Origin: Halomonas beimenensis
GTDB lineage: Bacteria > Pseudomonadota > Gammaproteobacteria > Pseudomonadales > Halomonadaceae
Reading direction: 5' to 3'
Assembly (NCBI RefSeq): GCF_002549795.1
Contig: NZ_CP021435.1
Location: 434,001 to 498,000, forward strand
Length of the DNA stretch: 64,000 bases
Shown here: piece after piece, positions 27,601-35,691 of the stretch
Position numbering within the stretch: the stretch's first letter is position 1
Layout: every line of letters starts with the position of its first letter
Program-made: the position numbers and the translations under genes
Notes under the pieces: model-generated
Databases searched by the model: none
The model's input: the letters and a program-made list of their open reading frames with translations, nothing else
What the model was told of the DNA's origin: nothing

Positions 27601-27656
27601 TTCAAAATCCGCCGCCTTCACGGGCGTGTCGGTTCGAGTCCGACCACCGGCACCAT
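27601..27656 (+). repeat. attR: second copy of the 56-bp tRNA-Leu 3' half
   Basis: Identical to 16909-16964. No 5' half of a tRNA precedes it, so it is a fragment and not a second tRNA gene. Confidence 0.95.
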
Positions 27657-27658
27657 TA

Positions 27659-27696
27659 GAATCAAGCACTTATCGCTTCCCCTCCCCGCTTGATTC
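27659..27696 (+). terminator. original chromosomal tRNA-Leu terminator hairpin
   Basis: GAATCAAGC pairs with GCTTGATTC around a 20-nt loop, directly after attR; followed by CTCTCAG without a strong T-run. This is what followed the tRNA before phage integration, or belonged to an earlier integrated relative. Confidence 0.45.
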
Positions 27697-27892
27697 CTCT
27701 CAGAATCCTTAGCCTTTCTACATTCTGTCTACACCACGCGCTTGCTACCGGGTGAGGTGAAGGACTGTTACCGGCCAAAAGTGTGATTAGCGCCATCAAA
27801 TTAGCTTATTCTTAAATTTCGTCTGTTGAATTTCCATGGATTAATGAAGCTGTACCGCTTAGTCCCTTCTGTCGGTACATTAGTCCCCGCTT

Positions 27893-27966
27893 CAGCGGCC
27901 CGATGGGCCGCTTTTTCAGTCTTGCGCTTGGCCGGGATCCTGGGCGCGAGCTTGATGGCATCGCCC
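27893..27966 (-). pseudogene. relic of a second inovirus-type integrase 3' end and its terminator
   Basis: The minus strand encodes DAIKLAPRIPAKRKT, matching the last residues of the intact integrase (DAIKFAPRIPAKRKA) but without its stop. A copy of the AGCGGCCC...GGGCCGCT terminator (27894-27916) and of ATTAGTCCCCGCTTCAGCGG lies beside it. Upstream homology ends abruptly near 27966. The rest of the 557-bp gap 27474-28030 shows no gene. Confidence 0.8.
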
Positions 27967-28030
27967 GGGCGACCCCTGTGCCTGCCCAGCGGTGGCGAAT
28001 GGACTTGCGAGCCATCGTAGCCACACCGCC

Positions 28031-29185
28031 TCAAGAGGGCAGGATTCGTGCATAGCAGCGGAGCAAGGCGGCCGCCATGCGGTCCTCGCTCCAGCGTTCG
28101 GCGTAGGCCTTCCCACGTTCGCTCAGCCGCTGACGCAGTGCAGGCTCCTCGAGCACGCGATTGATCCTTTCGGCGAACTCTTCCGGGTCCTCACTCGCGA
28201 TCAGGCAGCCCTCACCCTCCCGGAGGACGTCGCGAGTCCCCATCACGGCGGTGGAGACGACCGGCGTGCCCATCGCCAGGGCCTCGAGCAGTACCAACCC
28301 TTGGGTTTCGGTACGCGAACTGAACACGAAGATCTCCGCGGCGCGGTAGGCATCCTGCAAGGGACCGCAGCGTTCCAGGTAACCGAGGAAGGTGACCCTG
28401 TCGCCCACGCCGGTTCGCTCGGCCAGGCGCTGGAGGTCGACCTGGGCGGGACCCTCGCCGGTGATGACGAGTCGCACTTCCGGGTGTTGGGCGAGCACTC
28501 GAGGCAGCATCGAGATCAGGAAGCCGATGTTCTTCTCGTGGGCCGTCCTCCCCACGAACAGCAGCAGTCGGTCCGATTCGGCGAAGCCATAGCGTGATCG
28601 GAAGTCGGGATCCTCCTCAGGGGAGCGGAAGCTTTCCAGTGACAGTCCGGTGGGGATGACGTCGATCGGCGTCCTGGTCCCGTAGCGTTCCAGGGCCTCG
28701 CGCATGGCCCGGGAAGGCGCCACCACCCGGCTGACCCGATGGCACTGGCGCACCGTGAGCCGACGCGCGGCGAAGCGCAGCAGCTCCGCCGGCAGCCAGG
28801 GCACGTAGTGCTGCAGGTACGCCTCGAACAGGGTGTGATAGGTGATCACCACCGGGATGGCCAACCGCCGGCCGAACGCCAGGCCGGCCTGGTGGGCCAC
28901 GAAAGGGGTTTGCACGTGGATGAGGTCGAAGTCCTCCTCGGCCAGGGCGGACCCCAGCCTCAGGAGGTCGCGATAGCGCATCATGCGATCCTCGGGGTCC
29001 CCCGGCACGCCTCGGGAGGCGATCCGCACCACAGCGGGTTCCTCCACCTGGCCCACCGGATAGGCGGGACAGACAAGCGTGACCGAGTGGCCGCGCCGTG
29101 CCAGTGCCCGGCGGAAGCTTTCGATGGAGGTGGATACCCCGTTGATCCGGGGAAAGTAGACGTCGGTGAGCATCAGGATCTTCAT
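28031..29185 (-). CDS. GT4-family glycosyltransferase
   Basis: 384 residues, two Rossmann domains (GT-B fold). N-terminus MKILMLTDVYFPRINGVSTS; C-terminal nucleotide-sugar motif EIFVFSSRTETQGLVLLEALAMGTPVV (E-x7-E). Resembles MgtA/PimB-type enzymes that glycosylate lipids or polysaccharide precursors. The open frame extends upstream to 30283 but the real start is ATG 29185. First gene beyond the phage attachment site. Confidence 0.88.
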   Translation of the reverse strand: MKILMLTDVYFPRINGVSTSIESFRRALARRGHSVTLVCPAYPVGQVEEPAVVRIASRGVPGDPEDRMMRYRDLLRLGSALAEEDFDLIHVQTPFVAHQAGLAFGRRLAIPVVITYHTLFEAYLQHYVPWLPAELLRFAARRLTVRQCHRVSRVVAPSRAMREALERYGTRTPIDVIPTGLSLESFRSPEEDPDFRSRYGFAESDRLLLFVGRTAHEKNIGFLISMLPRVLAQHPEVRLVITGEGPAQVDLQRLAERTGVGDRVTFLGYLERCGPLQDAYRAAEIFVFSSRTETQGLVLLEALAMGTPVVSTAVMGTRDVLREGEGCLIASEDPEEFAERINRVLEEPALRQRLSERGKAYAERWSEDRMAAALLRCYARILPS

Positions 29186-29334
29186 TGGACACGCCCAGGC
29201 CGGAGATCCTTGCCACCCTAAGGCGTCGGGATGACCGGGACGTGACGGTCGTGCGTGCGCGTCGTTGTGCTCCATGCCGCGCGTCGGCCAGGCCAGGCCG
29301 TCGACCCCGGGGTGGCGAATCCGGCCGCCCCGGC

Positions 29335-29934
29335 TCATGCCGGGCGGGCCATGAGCAGTGCATCGCCGTCCCGGCGGTGCAGGGCAGGATGGGGAACGAT
29401 CCGGCGGCGGTCCACGACTCGGAAGCCGCGATGCGCATAGAAGGTGCGGGCGCCGGCGTTGCCCTCGAAGCAGATGAGCGAAAGGCGAGGTAGCGCCCGG
29501 TTGAGTGCGAGCGTATGGGCGCAATCCAGCAATGCCCCGCCGAGCCCTCTCGCCCTGTAAGGGGGGTAGACGGCCAGGCTCGAGACGTAGAGCGAGCCCG
29601 GATCCTCGAGTTCGGCATAGGGCCGCAGCACCGGATCGGCCTCGACATCCCCCGGCGCACGTTCGGACATCGGAAAGGCATGGATCATGCCCAGGATCTC
29701 CTGGCCACGGGTGGCGAGCAGGCAATTCTGGAAGGAAAAGGCCACGCCTTCGCGGGCATAGCGCCGGGCGCCGATCCCCTCGAGCGATTGGCCGGCGTCC
29801 GCCAGGCCCCCCCAGATGTAGGCGGCGAGCCCCTCCGAGGAGATCAGGAACAGCCGCGCGATCTCTATCGCATCCTCGCGCCGAGCCCAGCGGATATCGA
29901 AGCCGGGCTCGGTCGACTGACTCACCCATTTCAT
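29335..29934 (-). CDS. GNAT-family N-acetyltransferase
   Basis: 199 residues. The acetyl-CoA loop is YRARGLGGALLDCAH (R/Q-x-x-G-x-G/A), followed by FEGNAGARTFYAHRGFRVV, the typical GNAT C-terminal strand-helix. The acceptor is unknown. 149 bp of apparently non-coding sequence separate it from the glycosyltransferase. Confidence 0.85.
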   Translation of the reverse strand: MKWVSQSTEPGFDIRWARREDAIEIARLFLISSEGLAAYIWGGLADAGQSLEGIGARRYAREGVAFSFQNCLLATRGQEILGMIHAFPMSERAPGDVEADPVLRPYAELEDPGSLYVSSLAVYPPYRARGLGGALLDCAHTLALNRALPRLSLICFEGNAGARTFYAHRGFRVVDRRRIVPHPALHRRDGDALLMARPA

Positions 29935-30020
29935 CGTTTATCACCTCCCATGCCGCGCAGGTCGTCCGCTCCGAGGTTTCGCCTCGATCGGGGCGGCGAC
30001 GTGGCCGCCGCCCCGATCCT

Positions 30021-30962
30021 CTAGGCCGCCTGGCAGGCGACGCAGATCTGCTGGATATGCCGGTGATCGGTGCCGCAGCAGCCGCCGAGCACGTTGATGT
30101 GCGGGAAGCGCTGCAGGAGGCTGCCGTAGTCGGCGCCCAACTCCACCGGGTCGCCGCTATCGAGCTCCTCGGCCTCATCGAGCTCGGCATGGCTCTTCCT
30201 CGAGGCATTGCAACGCAATCCGCGAAGCCGCCGGATCCAGCCCTCGTTACCCAGCACGCCCGCGAAGTGACTCGGATGCGCACAGTTGATCATGTAGTAG
30301 GCCGGGCCCTTGCCGGTCGCCTCGTCGACGAGACCGATCGCCTCGGCCAGGGGCTGCCCGGTCGGCAGCCGCCCGTCGGTCTCGACCGTGAAGGAGATGA
30401 CCACGGGCATGCCTTCGGCCTGGGCGGCGCGCACGATGCCGACCGCCTCGGGGACGTTGGTCGCGGTGATCGCGGTGATCATGTCGGCGCCCGCCTCGGC
30501 GAAGACCCGGGCCTGCCGGCCGTGATAGTCCTGCGCCTCCTCGGGCGTCATGACCTGGCCGGGGTCGTAGCCGTCGCCTCGGGGGCCGATACAGCCGCTG
30601 ATCACGCAGGGCGTTTCTGGGGTTTCGAAGTCGGCACGAAGGTCGGCCAGCATGGCGATCGCCTGGCGGTTCGCCGCGTCGAGTTCCTCGGCCGAATACC
30701 CCAGCAGCTCCCCCCAATCCGGGCTCGACCGCCAGGTGGCGCTCTCCAGGATGAAGCCGGTGCGGTGCTCGCGCGCGATCCGCGCATGCCGTCGGAAGTA
30801 GTCACGCAGCACCTCGGTGCCGGCCTCGTCCTTCAGCAGATGAAAAGCCGCGAAATGCGGCAGGTTCTGGCCTTCATGGAAGATGAGCGTCGTCTCGATG
30901 CCCGCATCGGTCAGGAACAGGCCCCCGTCGAGCTGGGGCAGGTGATGTCGGTATTTCGCCAT
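30021..30962 (-). CDS. homocysteine S-methyltransferase family protein
   Basis: 313 residues, TIM-barrel of the MmuM/Pcl-like type. Zinc cysteines are in YMINCAHPSHF and GGCCGTDHRHI. N-terminus LFLTDAGIETTLIFHEG matches the family. Would transfer a methyl group from S-methylmethionine or a related donor to homocysteine. Read from a short promoter region shared with the divergent gene at 31027. Confidence 0.88.
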   Translation of the reverse strand: MAKYRHHLPQLDGGLFLTDAGIETTLIFHEGQNLPHFAAFHLLKDEAGTEVLRDYFRRHARIAREHRTGFILESATWRSSPDWGELLGYSAEELDAANRQAIAMLADLRADFETPETPCVISGCIGPRGDGYDPGQVMTPEEAQDYHGRQARVFAEAGADMITAITATNVPEAVGIVRAAQAEGMPVVISFTVETDGRLPTGQPLAEAIGLVDEATGKGPAYYMINCAHPSHFAGVLGNEGWIRRLRGLRCNASRKSHAELDEAEELDSGDPVELGADYGSLLQRFPHINVLGGCCGTDHRHIQQICVACQAA

Positions 30963-31026
30963 GTCATCGTCCTCTGGTGGGGCTTGGGAAGCCGGCTGGA
31001 GGACTCGGGCACGCTAGACTAGAAGC

Positions 31027-32910
31027 ATGTCCGGTACTTCAGCCGTCTTTCGCCCCGTAAGGCGTGAGGAGGAGCCTCACGATGTGAGGTGCATGGCGAT
31101 GGGTGCGGAGAATCATGGATCAAGGGCGGCGCCGATGATCGCCGTACTGCCATTCCGTGGCCATGGCGAGCCGCCTGGGGACGCGTCGTTCCCCCGTCTG
31201 GTCGGCGAGGCCCTCGTCGGTGAGCTGACGCGCTTCGGTGGAATCGAGGTGATCGCCGCGCAGTCGGCCGCCGCGGTGGCGGACCTGCCGGAGACCGAGG
31301 CGGCACGCCGGCTCGGGGCGGACTATGTGCTGACCGGACGGCTTCTCTCGGTGGGTGGGGCGCCGAGGCTCGGGGTCGCGCTGGTGGTGGGAGCCGATGC
31401 CACCCCCGTCTGGCACGAGACGCTCGAACTCCGCATGGATGACCTCCCCGGCGTGATCGACGAGGTGACCGCGCGTCTCGCGGCGACCTTTTCGGCACGG
31501 GTCTTCGGCGACGTGGTGCGGCGAAGCCGCCGCCGCTCCCCCGAGACGCTGGAGGACTTCGAACTGATCGCGCGAGGCGTCGCGCTTCTGAAGACCGGCA
31601 CGCGTGAGGCGGACGAGGAGGCGCGTGGCCTCTTTCGGCAGGTGCTCGAGCGCGACCCCGATTCCGCCCCGGCGCTCGGCGGCATGGCGCTGTCCTGGTT
31701 CAACGAATGGAGCTGCGACTTCTGGGAGGAATTCGAGGACATCGGGCGGCGTGCCTACGGACTGGCACACCGGGCCCTGGCGCTCGATGATCGTGACCCC
31801 TGGCTGCACCTGGTCCTCGGGCGCATCCTGCTGTATCGACGGGAATTTGCCGCTGCCGCCTGGTACATCGATCGGGCACTCGCCCTGGCGCCGAATGATG
31901 CCGAGCTGCTGATCGAGCTGGTGCCGGCGGAGGTCTACCTCGGGCGACCCGAGATGGCGCAGGCTCACGCCGAGAAGGCGATGCGCCTCAATCCCTACCA
32001 TCCCAACTATTACTACGCTTACGCGGCCTTTCCTTCCTTCGTGATGCGTGAGTTCGAAGCCGCCCTGGCGATCGCCGAACGTGCCGCCGGGGTGATGATC
32101 ATCGACATTCCCGCCTTCACGGCCATCGCCAGCGCTCATCTCGGTCGATGGGGCAAGGCGCGCCATTTCCTGGCGCTGTTCGAGACCGAGTTCCGCCGCC
32201 GCATCACGCAGGGGCGCGATCCCGCCCCCGGTGAGGCCTTCGACTGGCTCATCGCCTACAATCCCTTCCGGCGTCAGCAGGACATCGACCTGGTCGTCGA
32301 GGGGCTGGGAATCCTGCACTCGGGATCGGGGGGACCCCAGCCGGGCGTTGTGCCCTCCACGGCATCCGGCGTCACACCGTCGACCCAGGTTCTACGCCGC
32401 GACGGCGATGGCTGGCGGGTCCATTTCAACGGCGAGGTCATGACGCTGCCCGACCTGAAGGGCATGCACGATCTGGCACGGCTGCTGGCGCGCCCGGGCG
32501 AAGAGTTTCACTGTCTCGATCTTGCCGGGCGGGGCGAAGCCGCCAGAGGCGACACGATGCTCGACGAGCGCGGTCGGCTGGAGGTCAAGCAGCGCATCCG
32601 GGATCTCCAGGAGGCACTGGCCGAGGCGGAGGACATGAACGATCTCGGCCGTGCCGAGCAGCTGCGCAGCGAGCTCGACCGGCTCGTCGAAGAGCTCTCC
32701 CGGGCGCTGGGGGTCGGCGGGCGAGGGCGAAGAATGGGCGACCTCGCGGAACGGGCACGCTCGACGGTCACCTGGCGAATCCGCCATGCGATTCGCCGCA
32801 TCGGGAAGACCCACCCAGGCTTCCAACGGCACCTGGAGAATTCGGTGCGGACGGGAACCTTCTGTCGCTACCAGCCCGAGCGGCCTTGCCGGTGGGACGT
32901 CGCGACCTGA
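31027..32910 (+). CDS. TolB-N/TPR regulator-like protein with winged C-terminal module
   Basis: 627 residues in three parts. A TolB-N-like domain (APMIAVLPFRGHGEP ... LVGELTRFGGIEVIAAQSAA) of the kind found in adenylate-cyclase and CadC-like regulators comes first. A TPR region follows (ARGLFRQVLERDPDSAPALGG, AYGLAHRALALDDRDPWLHL, YIDRALALAPNDAELL). The C-terminal module (WRVHFNGEVMTLPDLKGMHD through GTFCRYQP) is seen at the end of some large ATPase/cyclase regulators. No cyclase catalytic residues seen. Start uncertain; 31093 is an alternative. Confidence 0.75.
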   Translation: MSGTSAVFRPVRREEEPHDVRCMAMGAENHGSRAAPMIAVLPFRGHGEPPGDASFPRLVGEALVGELTRFGGIEVIAAQSAAAVADLPETEAARRLGADYVLTGRLLSVGGAPRLGVALVVGADATPVWHETLELRMDDLPGVIDEVTARLAATFSARVFGDVVRRSRRRSPETLEDFELIARGVALLKTGTREADEEARGLFRQVLERDPDSAPALGGMALSWFNEWSCDFWEEFEDIGRRAYGLAHRALALDDRDPWLHLVLGRILLYRREFAAAAWYIDRALALAPNDAELLIELVPAEVYLGRPEMAQAHAEKAMRLNPYHPNYYYAYAAFPSFVMREFEAALAIAERAAGVMIIDIPAFTAIASAHLGRWGKARHFLALFETEFRRRITQGRDPAPGEAFDWLIAYNPFRRQQDIDLVVEGLGILHSGSGGPQPGVVPSTASGVTPSTQVLRRDGDGWRVHFNGEVMTLPDLKGMHDLARLLARPGEEFHCLDLAGRGEAARGDTMLDERGRLEVKQRIRDLQEALAEAEDMNDLGRAEQLRSELDRLVEELSRALGVGGRGRRMGDLAERARSTVTWRIRHAIRRIGKTHPGFQRHLENSVRTGTFCRYQPERPCRWDVAT

Positions 32911-33081
32911 GGCCGGCGCACTCGTGTGGCCCCTCGCCGGCGGATGTCGTCACGGGGGCGACTGGCGAACTACCGGGCCTCGCGCCCCACGATGCGAGGC
33001 GTCTCCCAACGCCACCGGGGTATCAGACGGCAGCCCGGCTTCGGTCTGCCCTCGGCTACGGCGATGACAGGGAGAACTCCG

Positions 33082-33528
33082 ATGACCGAGAGGAACAAGC
33101 GACTCGTGCGGGAATTCATCGATGCGGCAAACGGCAAGGATTGGGAGAGGTGCGGCGCAATGCTGGCACCGGGTTTCGTTCGGCACAGCAGCACCCATGG
33201 GCAGGCCGACATCGACACCAGGGAGCGATTGCTGAAGTATCTCCGGGCAGAGAGCGAGACCTTTCCCGATGGGCGGGAGACCATCAACTTCCTGGTGGCG
33301 GAGGAGGACAAGGTCGTCGTCCACTCCCGCTGCCAGGGGACCCAGCAAGGTCCCATGGGCTCCTTGCCGCCCTCGGGCCGGATCCTCAGTGCGGACTTGA
33401 TCAGCATCTATCGGCTCGCCGATGGCCGCATCGCCGAGGTCTGGACCGAATGGGATTCGTTGACAGGCCTCATTCAACTCGGACACCTCGAGCCGGTCGG
33501 GTTGTGGAAACCGGATGACCGTGGCTGA
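33082..33528 (+). CDS. SnoaL-like ester cyclase/NTF2-fold protein
   Basis: 148 residues starting MTERNKRLVREFIDAANGKDW, a typical NTF2-fold opening, then CRGTQQGP-like centre and ISIYRLADGRIAEVWTEWD. Such proteins bind small hydrophobic ligands or act as polyketide cyclases. Upstream 32911-33081 (171 bp) shows no gene. Substrate unknown. Confidence 0.8.
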   Translation: MTERNKRLVREFIDAANGKDWERCGAMLAPGFVRHSSTHGQADIDTRERLLKYLRAESETFPDGRETINFLVAEEDKVVVHSRCQGTQQGPMGSLPPSGRILSADLISIYRLADGRIAEVWTEWDSLTGLIQLGHLEPVGLWKPDDRG

Positions 33529-33636
33529 TCGCTGCCCGTTCCTCCGAACTCACGGCATCCCGGCGGTTTGCTGCGCCACCCGCCGCGAGGCGTCGCACGG
33601 CAGTCGAATCCTGGCGTGCCCCGGACCGGCGGCGGG

Positions 33637-34251
33637 TCACAGCAGGCCGGCCACCACCAGGGCCAGGGTGCCGCCGGTGAGGGCATAGGCGATCAAGACC
33701 AGCAGGCCGTCCTCGGCGAGCAGGGCCAGACCGAAGAGCGTCAGGGCCAGGCCGGCGCCGTTGGCGGTGAAGGGCACGAGCTCCATGGGCGGCATGGCCA
33801 GGCCGATCAGCAGACAGACCAGCGCGACGGGCAGGTGGGCCGGCGGCCGGGCCAGCCACATCAGGCGGGGCTTGAGCAGGCGATCGACCCAGCGGGCCGG
33901 TCGCTTCAGCCACTGCACCACGCGGACGAAGCGGGGGCGCGAGACCCGTCGATACAAGAGGCAGCGGGGGAGCCAGAGATGTTGTCGCCCCAGCAGCAGT
34001 TGGCCGGCCACGAGGACCACCAGGCTGGCCATCAGGGTCGGCACGCCCGGGATGTCGCCGACGAGGGGAGCCAGCGTGATCAGCCCGGCGATCAGCAGGA
34101 AGGGGGCGAAGGACCGTCGGCCTGCGGCATCCAGGATGGCTTCGAGGCTGACGTCGGCCTCATGCCGACCGGCATGTTGCACCCGCTCGAGCAGCATCGT
34201 CAGGTTGCGGGGGGCTGGGTGGCGGGAAACGTCGCTGGACTCGTCGACCAT
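33637..34251 (-). CDS. ExoD-family membrane protein
   Basis: 204 residues with about four hydrophobic segments (FLLIAGLITLAPLVGDIPGV, LMASLVVLVAGQLLLGRQ, PVALVCLLIGLAMPPMELVP, LIAYALTGGTLALVVAGLL). Motif PGVPT and LGRQHLWLP are family-typical. Named for exopolysaccharide synthesis in Rhizobium; true function unclear. Divergent from rnk. Confidence 0.85.
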   Translation of the reverse strand: MVDESSDVSRHPAPRNLTMLLERVQHAGRHEADVSLEAILDAAGRRSFAPFLLIAGLITLAPLVGDIPGVPTLMASLVVLVAGQLLLGRQHLWLPRCLLYRRVSRPRFVRVVQWLKRPARWVDRLLKPRLMWLARPPAHLPVALVCLLIGLAMPPMELVPFTANGAGLALTLFGLALLAEDGLLVLIAYALTGGTLALVVAGLL

Positions 34252-34386
34252 GGAGGATTCCGTCGATGCTCGGATGGCCCCCGGGATCGGGGCGATGCCA
34301 GTGTACTCCTCCCGCGATGCCGAGAGATAGCCGCCTGCCGCCTCCCTGTCCCTGGGCGGCGGGATGGCGTAAGCTGGTGGCTACGG

Positions 34387-34452
34387 CAGTCCTTCCCCCC
34401 CTGCGGGGGCGGGACTGTTTTCGTTGGCCTCCCGAGGGAGTGTCCGGGAGGT
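34387..34452 (+). promoter_or_regulatory. two-hairpin leader upstream of rnk
   Basis: Hairpin 1: CAGTCC...GGACTG with an inner CCCCC/GGGGG stem, followed by TTTTC (34387-34421), looks like an intrinsic terminator although no plus-strand gene precedes it. Hairpin 2: CCTCCCG...CGGGAGG (34429-34453). Both would lie in the rnk 5' RNA, so attenuation is possible. Confidence 0.4.
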
Positions 34453-34481
34453 CGAAACACGGGAACAAGGAGGTCCCTGGC

Positions 34482-34889
34482 ATGCCGGGCTCACCGCGGA
34501 TCATCAATCGACTGGACGCCGAGCGACTGCAGTGTCTCATCGACGAAGGCGCCTGCGAGCGGGCCCTGGCAAGACGCCTGGAGGCGGAGCTCGCTCGGGG
34601 CGAGGTGCTCGACCCCGAGGAGATGCCCGATGACGTGGTCAGCATGAACAGCCGGGTCCGTTGCAGCGACCTGGAGACCGGCCGGTCACTGGACCGGACC
34701 CTGGTCTATCCGCGCTCCCTGGCCGACGTCGAGGATGGTGTCTCGGTGCTGTCCCCCGCCGGACTGGCGCTGTTCAGCCGGCGGGTCGGGGAGGTCGTGG
34801 ACTGGCCCGAGCGGGCCGGCGGCGTCTCTCGCCTGCGCATCGACGCGATCCTGTGGCAGCCCGAACGGGCGAGACAATACCACCGGTGA
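34482..34889 (+). CDS. rnk: nucleoside diphosphate kinase regulator Rnk (GreA/GreB-like)
   Basis: 135 residues: short N-terminal helices and a C-terminal FKBP-like GreA/B domain (MNSRVRCSDLETGRSLDRTLVYP, VLSPAGLALFSRRVGE). Rnk binds RNA polymerase near the secondary channel and affects Ndk and alginate-related regulation in Pseudomonas. SD AAGGAGGT is strong. Confidence 0.85.
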   Translation: MPGSPRIINRLDAERLQCLIDEGACERALARRLEAELARGEVLDPEEMPDDVVSMNSRVRCSDLETGRSLDRTLVYPRSLADVEDGVSVLSPAGLALFSRRVGEVVDWPERAGGVSRLRIDAILWQPERARQYHR

Positions 34890-34922
34890 GCCGTGGCCTC
34901 GTCATGACACAAGGAGAAGACC

Positions 34923-35540
34923 ATGCCGTTTTCCCTCTGGATGTCCCTGGCCGCCGTCTGTGCCATGGGAGCCATGTCACCGGGGCCGAGCCTGGCGCTG
35001 GTGCTGCGCCACACCCTGGGGGGCGGGCGCCTGCCCGGCGTGATGGCCGCCCTCGCCCATGCCCTGGGGGTGGGGCTCTATGCCCTGCTGACCGTCTGGG
35101 GGCTGGGCGCGCTGATCGTCGGTTTCCCGACGCTGTTCCAGGTGATCACCTGGGCCGGGGCGGCCTATCTGGCGTGGTTGGGGATCAAGGCACTGCGGGC
35201 CGGCCGAGCCGGGGCCCTGCACCCCGACGCCATGGCGACCTCGGGGTGCCAGGCGGCTCGGGACGGCATGCTGGTGGCGCTCGGCAACCCCAAGCTGATC
35301 CTCTTCTTCGTCGCCCTGCTCAGCCAGTTCGTCACCCCGGACATGAGCCTGGCCGCTCGGGCGATCATCGTGCTGACGGCCATGATCATCGACGGTGGCT
35401 GGTACGTCCTGGTGGCCGTCAGCCTCTCCCATTCCCGGGTGCTGCCCTGGTTGCAGGCCCGGGCGCACTGGATCAATCGTGCCACGGGGCTGCTGCTGCT
35501 GTTGCTGGCGTTGCGCGTGGTGGCCGGGCCCATCGTCTAG
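34923..35540 (+). CDS. LysE/RhtB-family amino-acid exporter
   Basis: 205 residues, about six membrane segments. The N-terminus MSPGPSLALVLRHTLGGGRLPGV carries the family PGP motif, and LGNPKLILFFVALL matches the second conserved block. Exports an amino acid or homoserine-lactone-like solute; the substrate cannot be inferred. 33 bp after rnk, possibly cotranscribed. Confidence 0.88.
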   Translation: MPFSLWMSLAAVCAMGAMSPGPSLALVLRHTLGGGRLPGVMAALAHALGVGLYALLTVWGLGALIVGFPTLFQVITWAGAAYLAWLGIKALRAGRAGALHPDAMATSGCQAARDGMLVALGNPKLILFFVALLSQFVTPDMSLAARAIIVLTAMIIDGGWYVLVAVSLSHSRVLPWLQARAHWINRATGLLLLLLALRVVAGPIV

Positions 35541-35691
35541 GGGCCAACGGGGCGCCAGAGTGCGTGTCGCCGGTCGCCGGGCCATCCGACGGGCGGACGG
35601 CCCTGCGTTGACGGCAATCACGGCGGCGCCCGGGCCGGTTGGTCGACGGGCTGTTACGCTTGAGTGACTCTATCGACCGGATATCCCGCCC

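Larger units (their letters stand above)
16909..27656. mobile_element. integrated filamentous phage (inovirus) provirus
   Basis: About 10.7 kb between the two copies of the 56-bp tRNA-Leu repeat. Minus-strand gene order is excisionase-like, small unknowns, ssDNA-binding protein, small membrane protein, major coat protein, adsorption protein, DUF2523-type minor coat, Zot, TraX-like, Rep, integrase. An XRE repressor and a cargo gene face the other way. All expected structural and replication functions are intact, so it may be inducible. No gIV-type secretin was seen, so it would depend on a host secretin. Confidence 0.93.

Noticed and set aside
27601..27656. Possible second tRNA-Leu gene at attR
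   Set aside because: Only the 3' half is present; it is the phage attachment repeat.
29186..30283. N-terminal extension of the glycosyltransferase frame
   Set aside because: It overlaps the GNAT and homocysteine-methyltransferase genes and has no homology; the true start is the conserved MKILMLTDVY at 29185.
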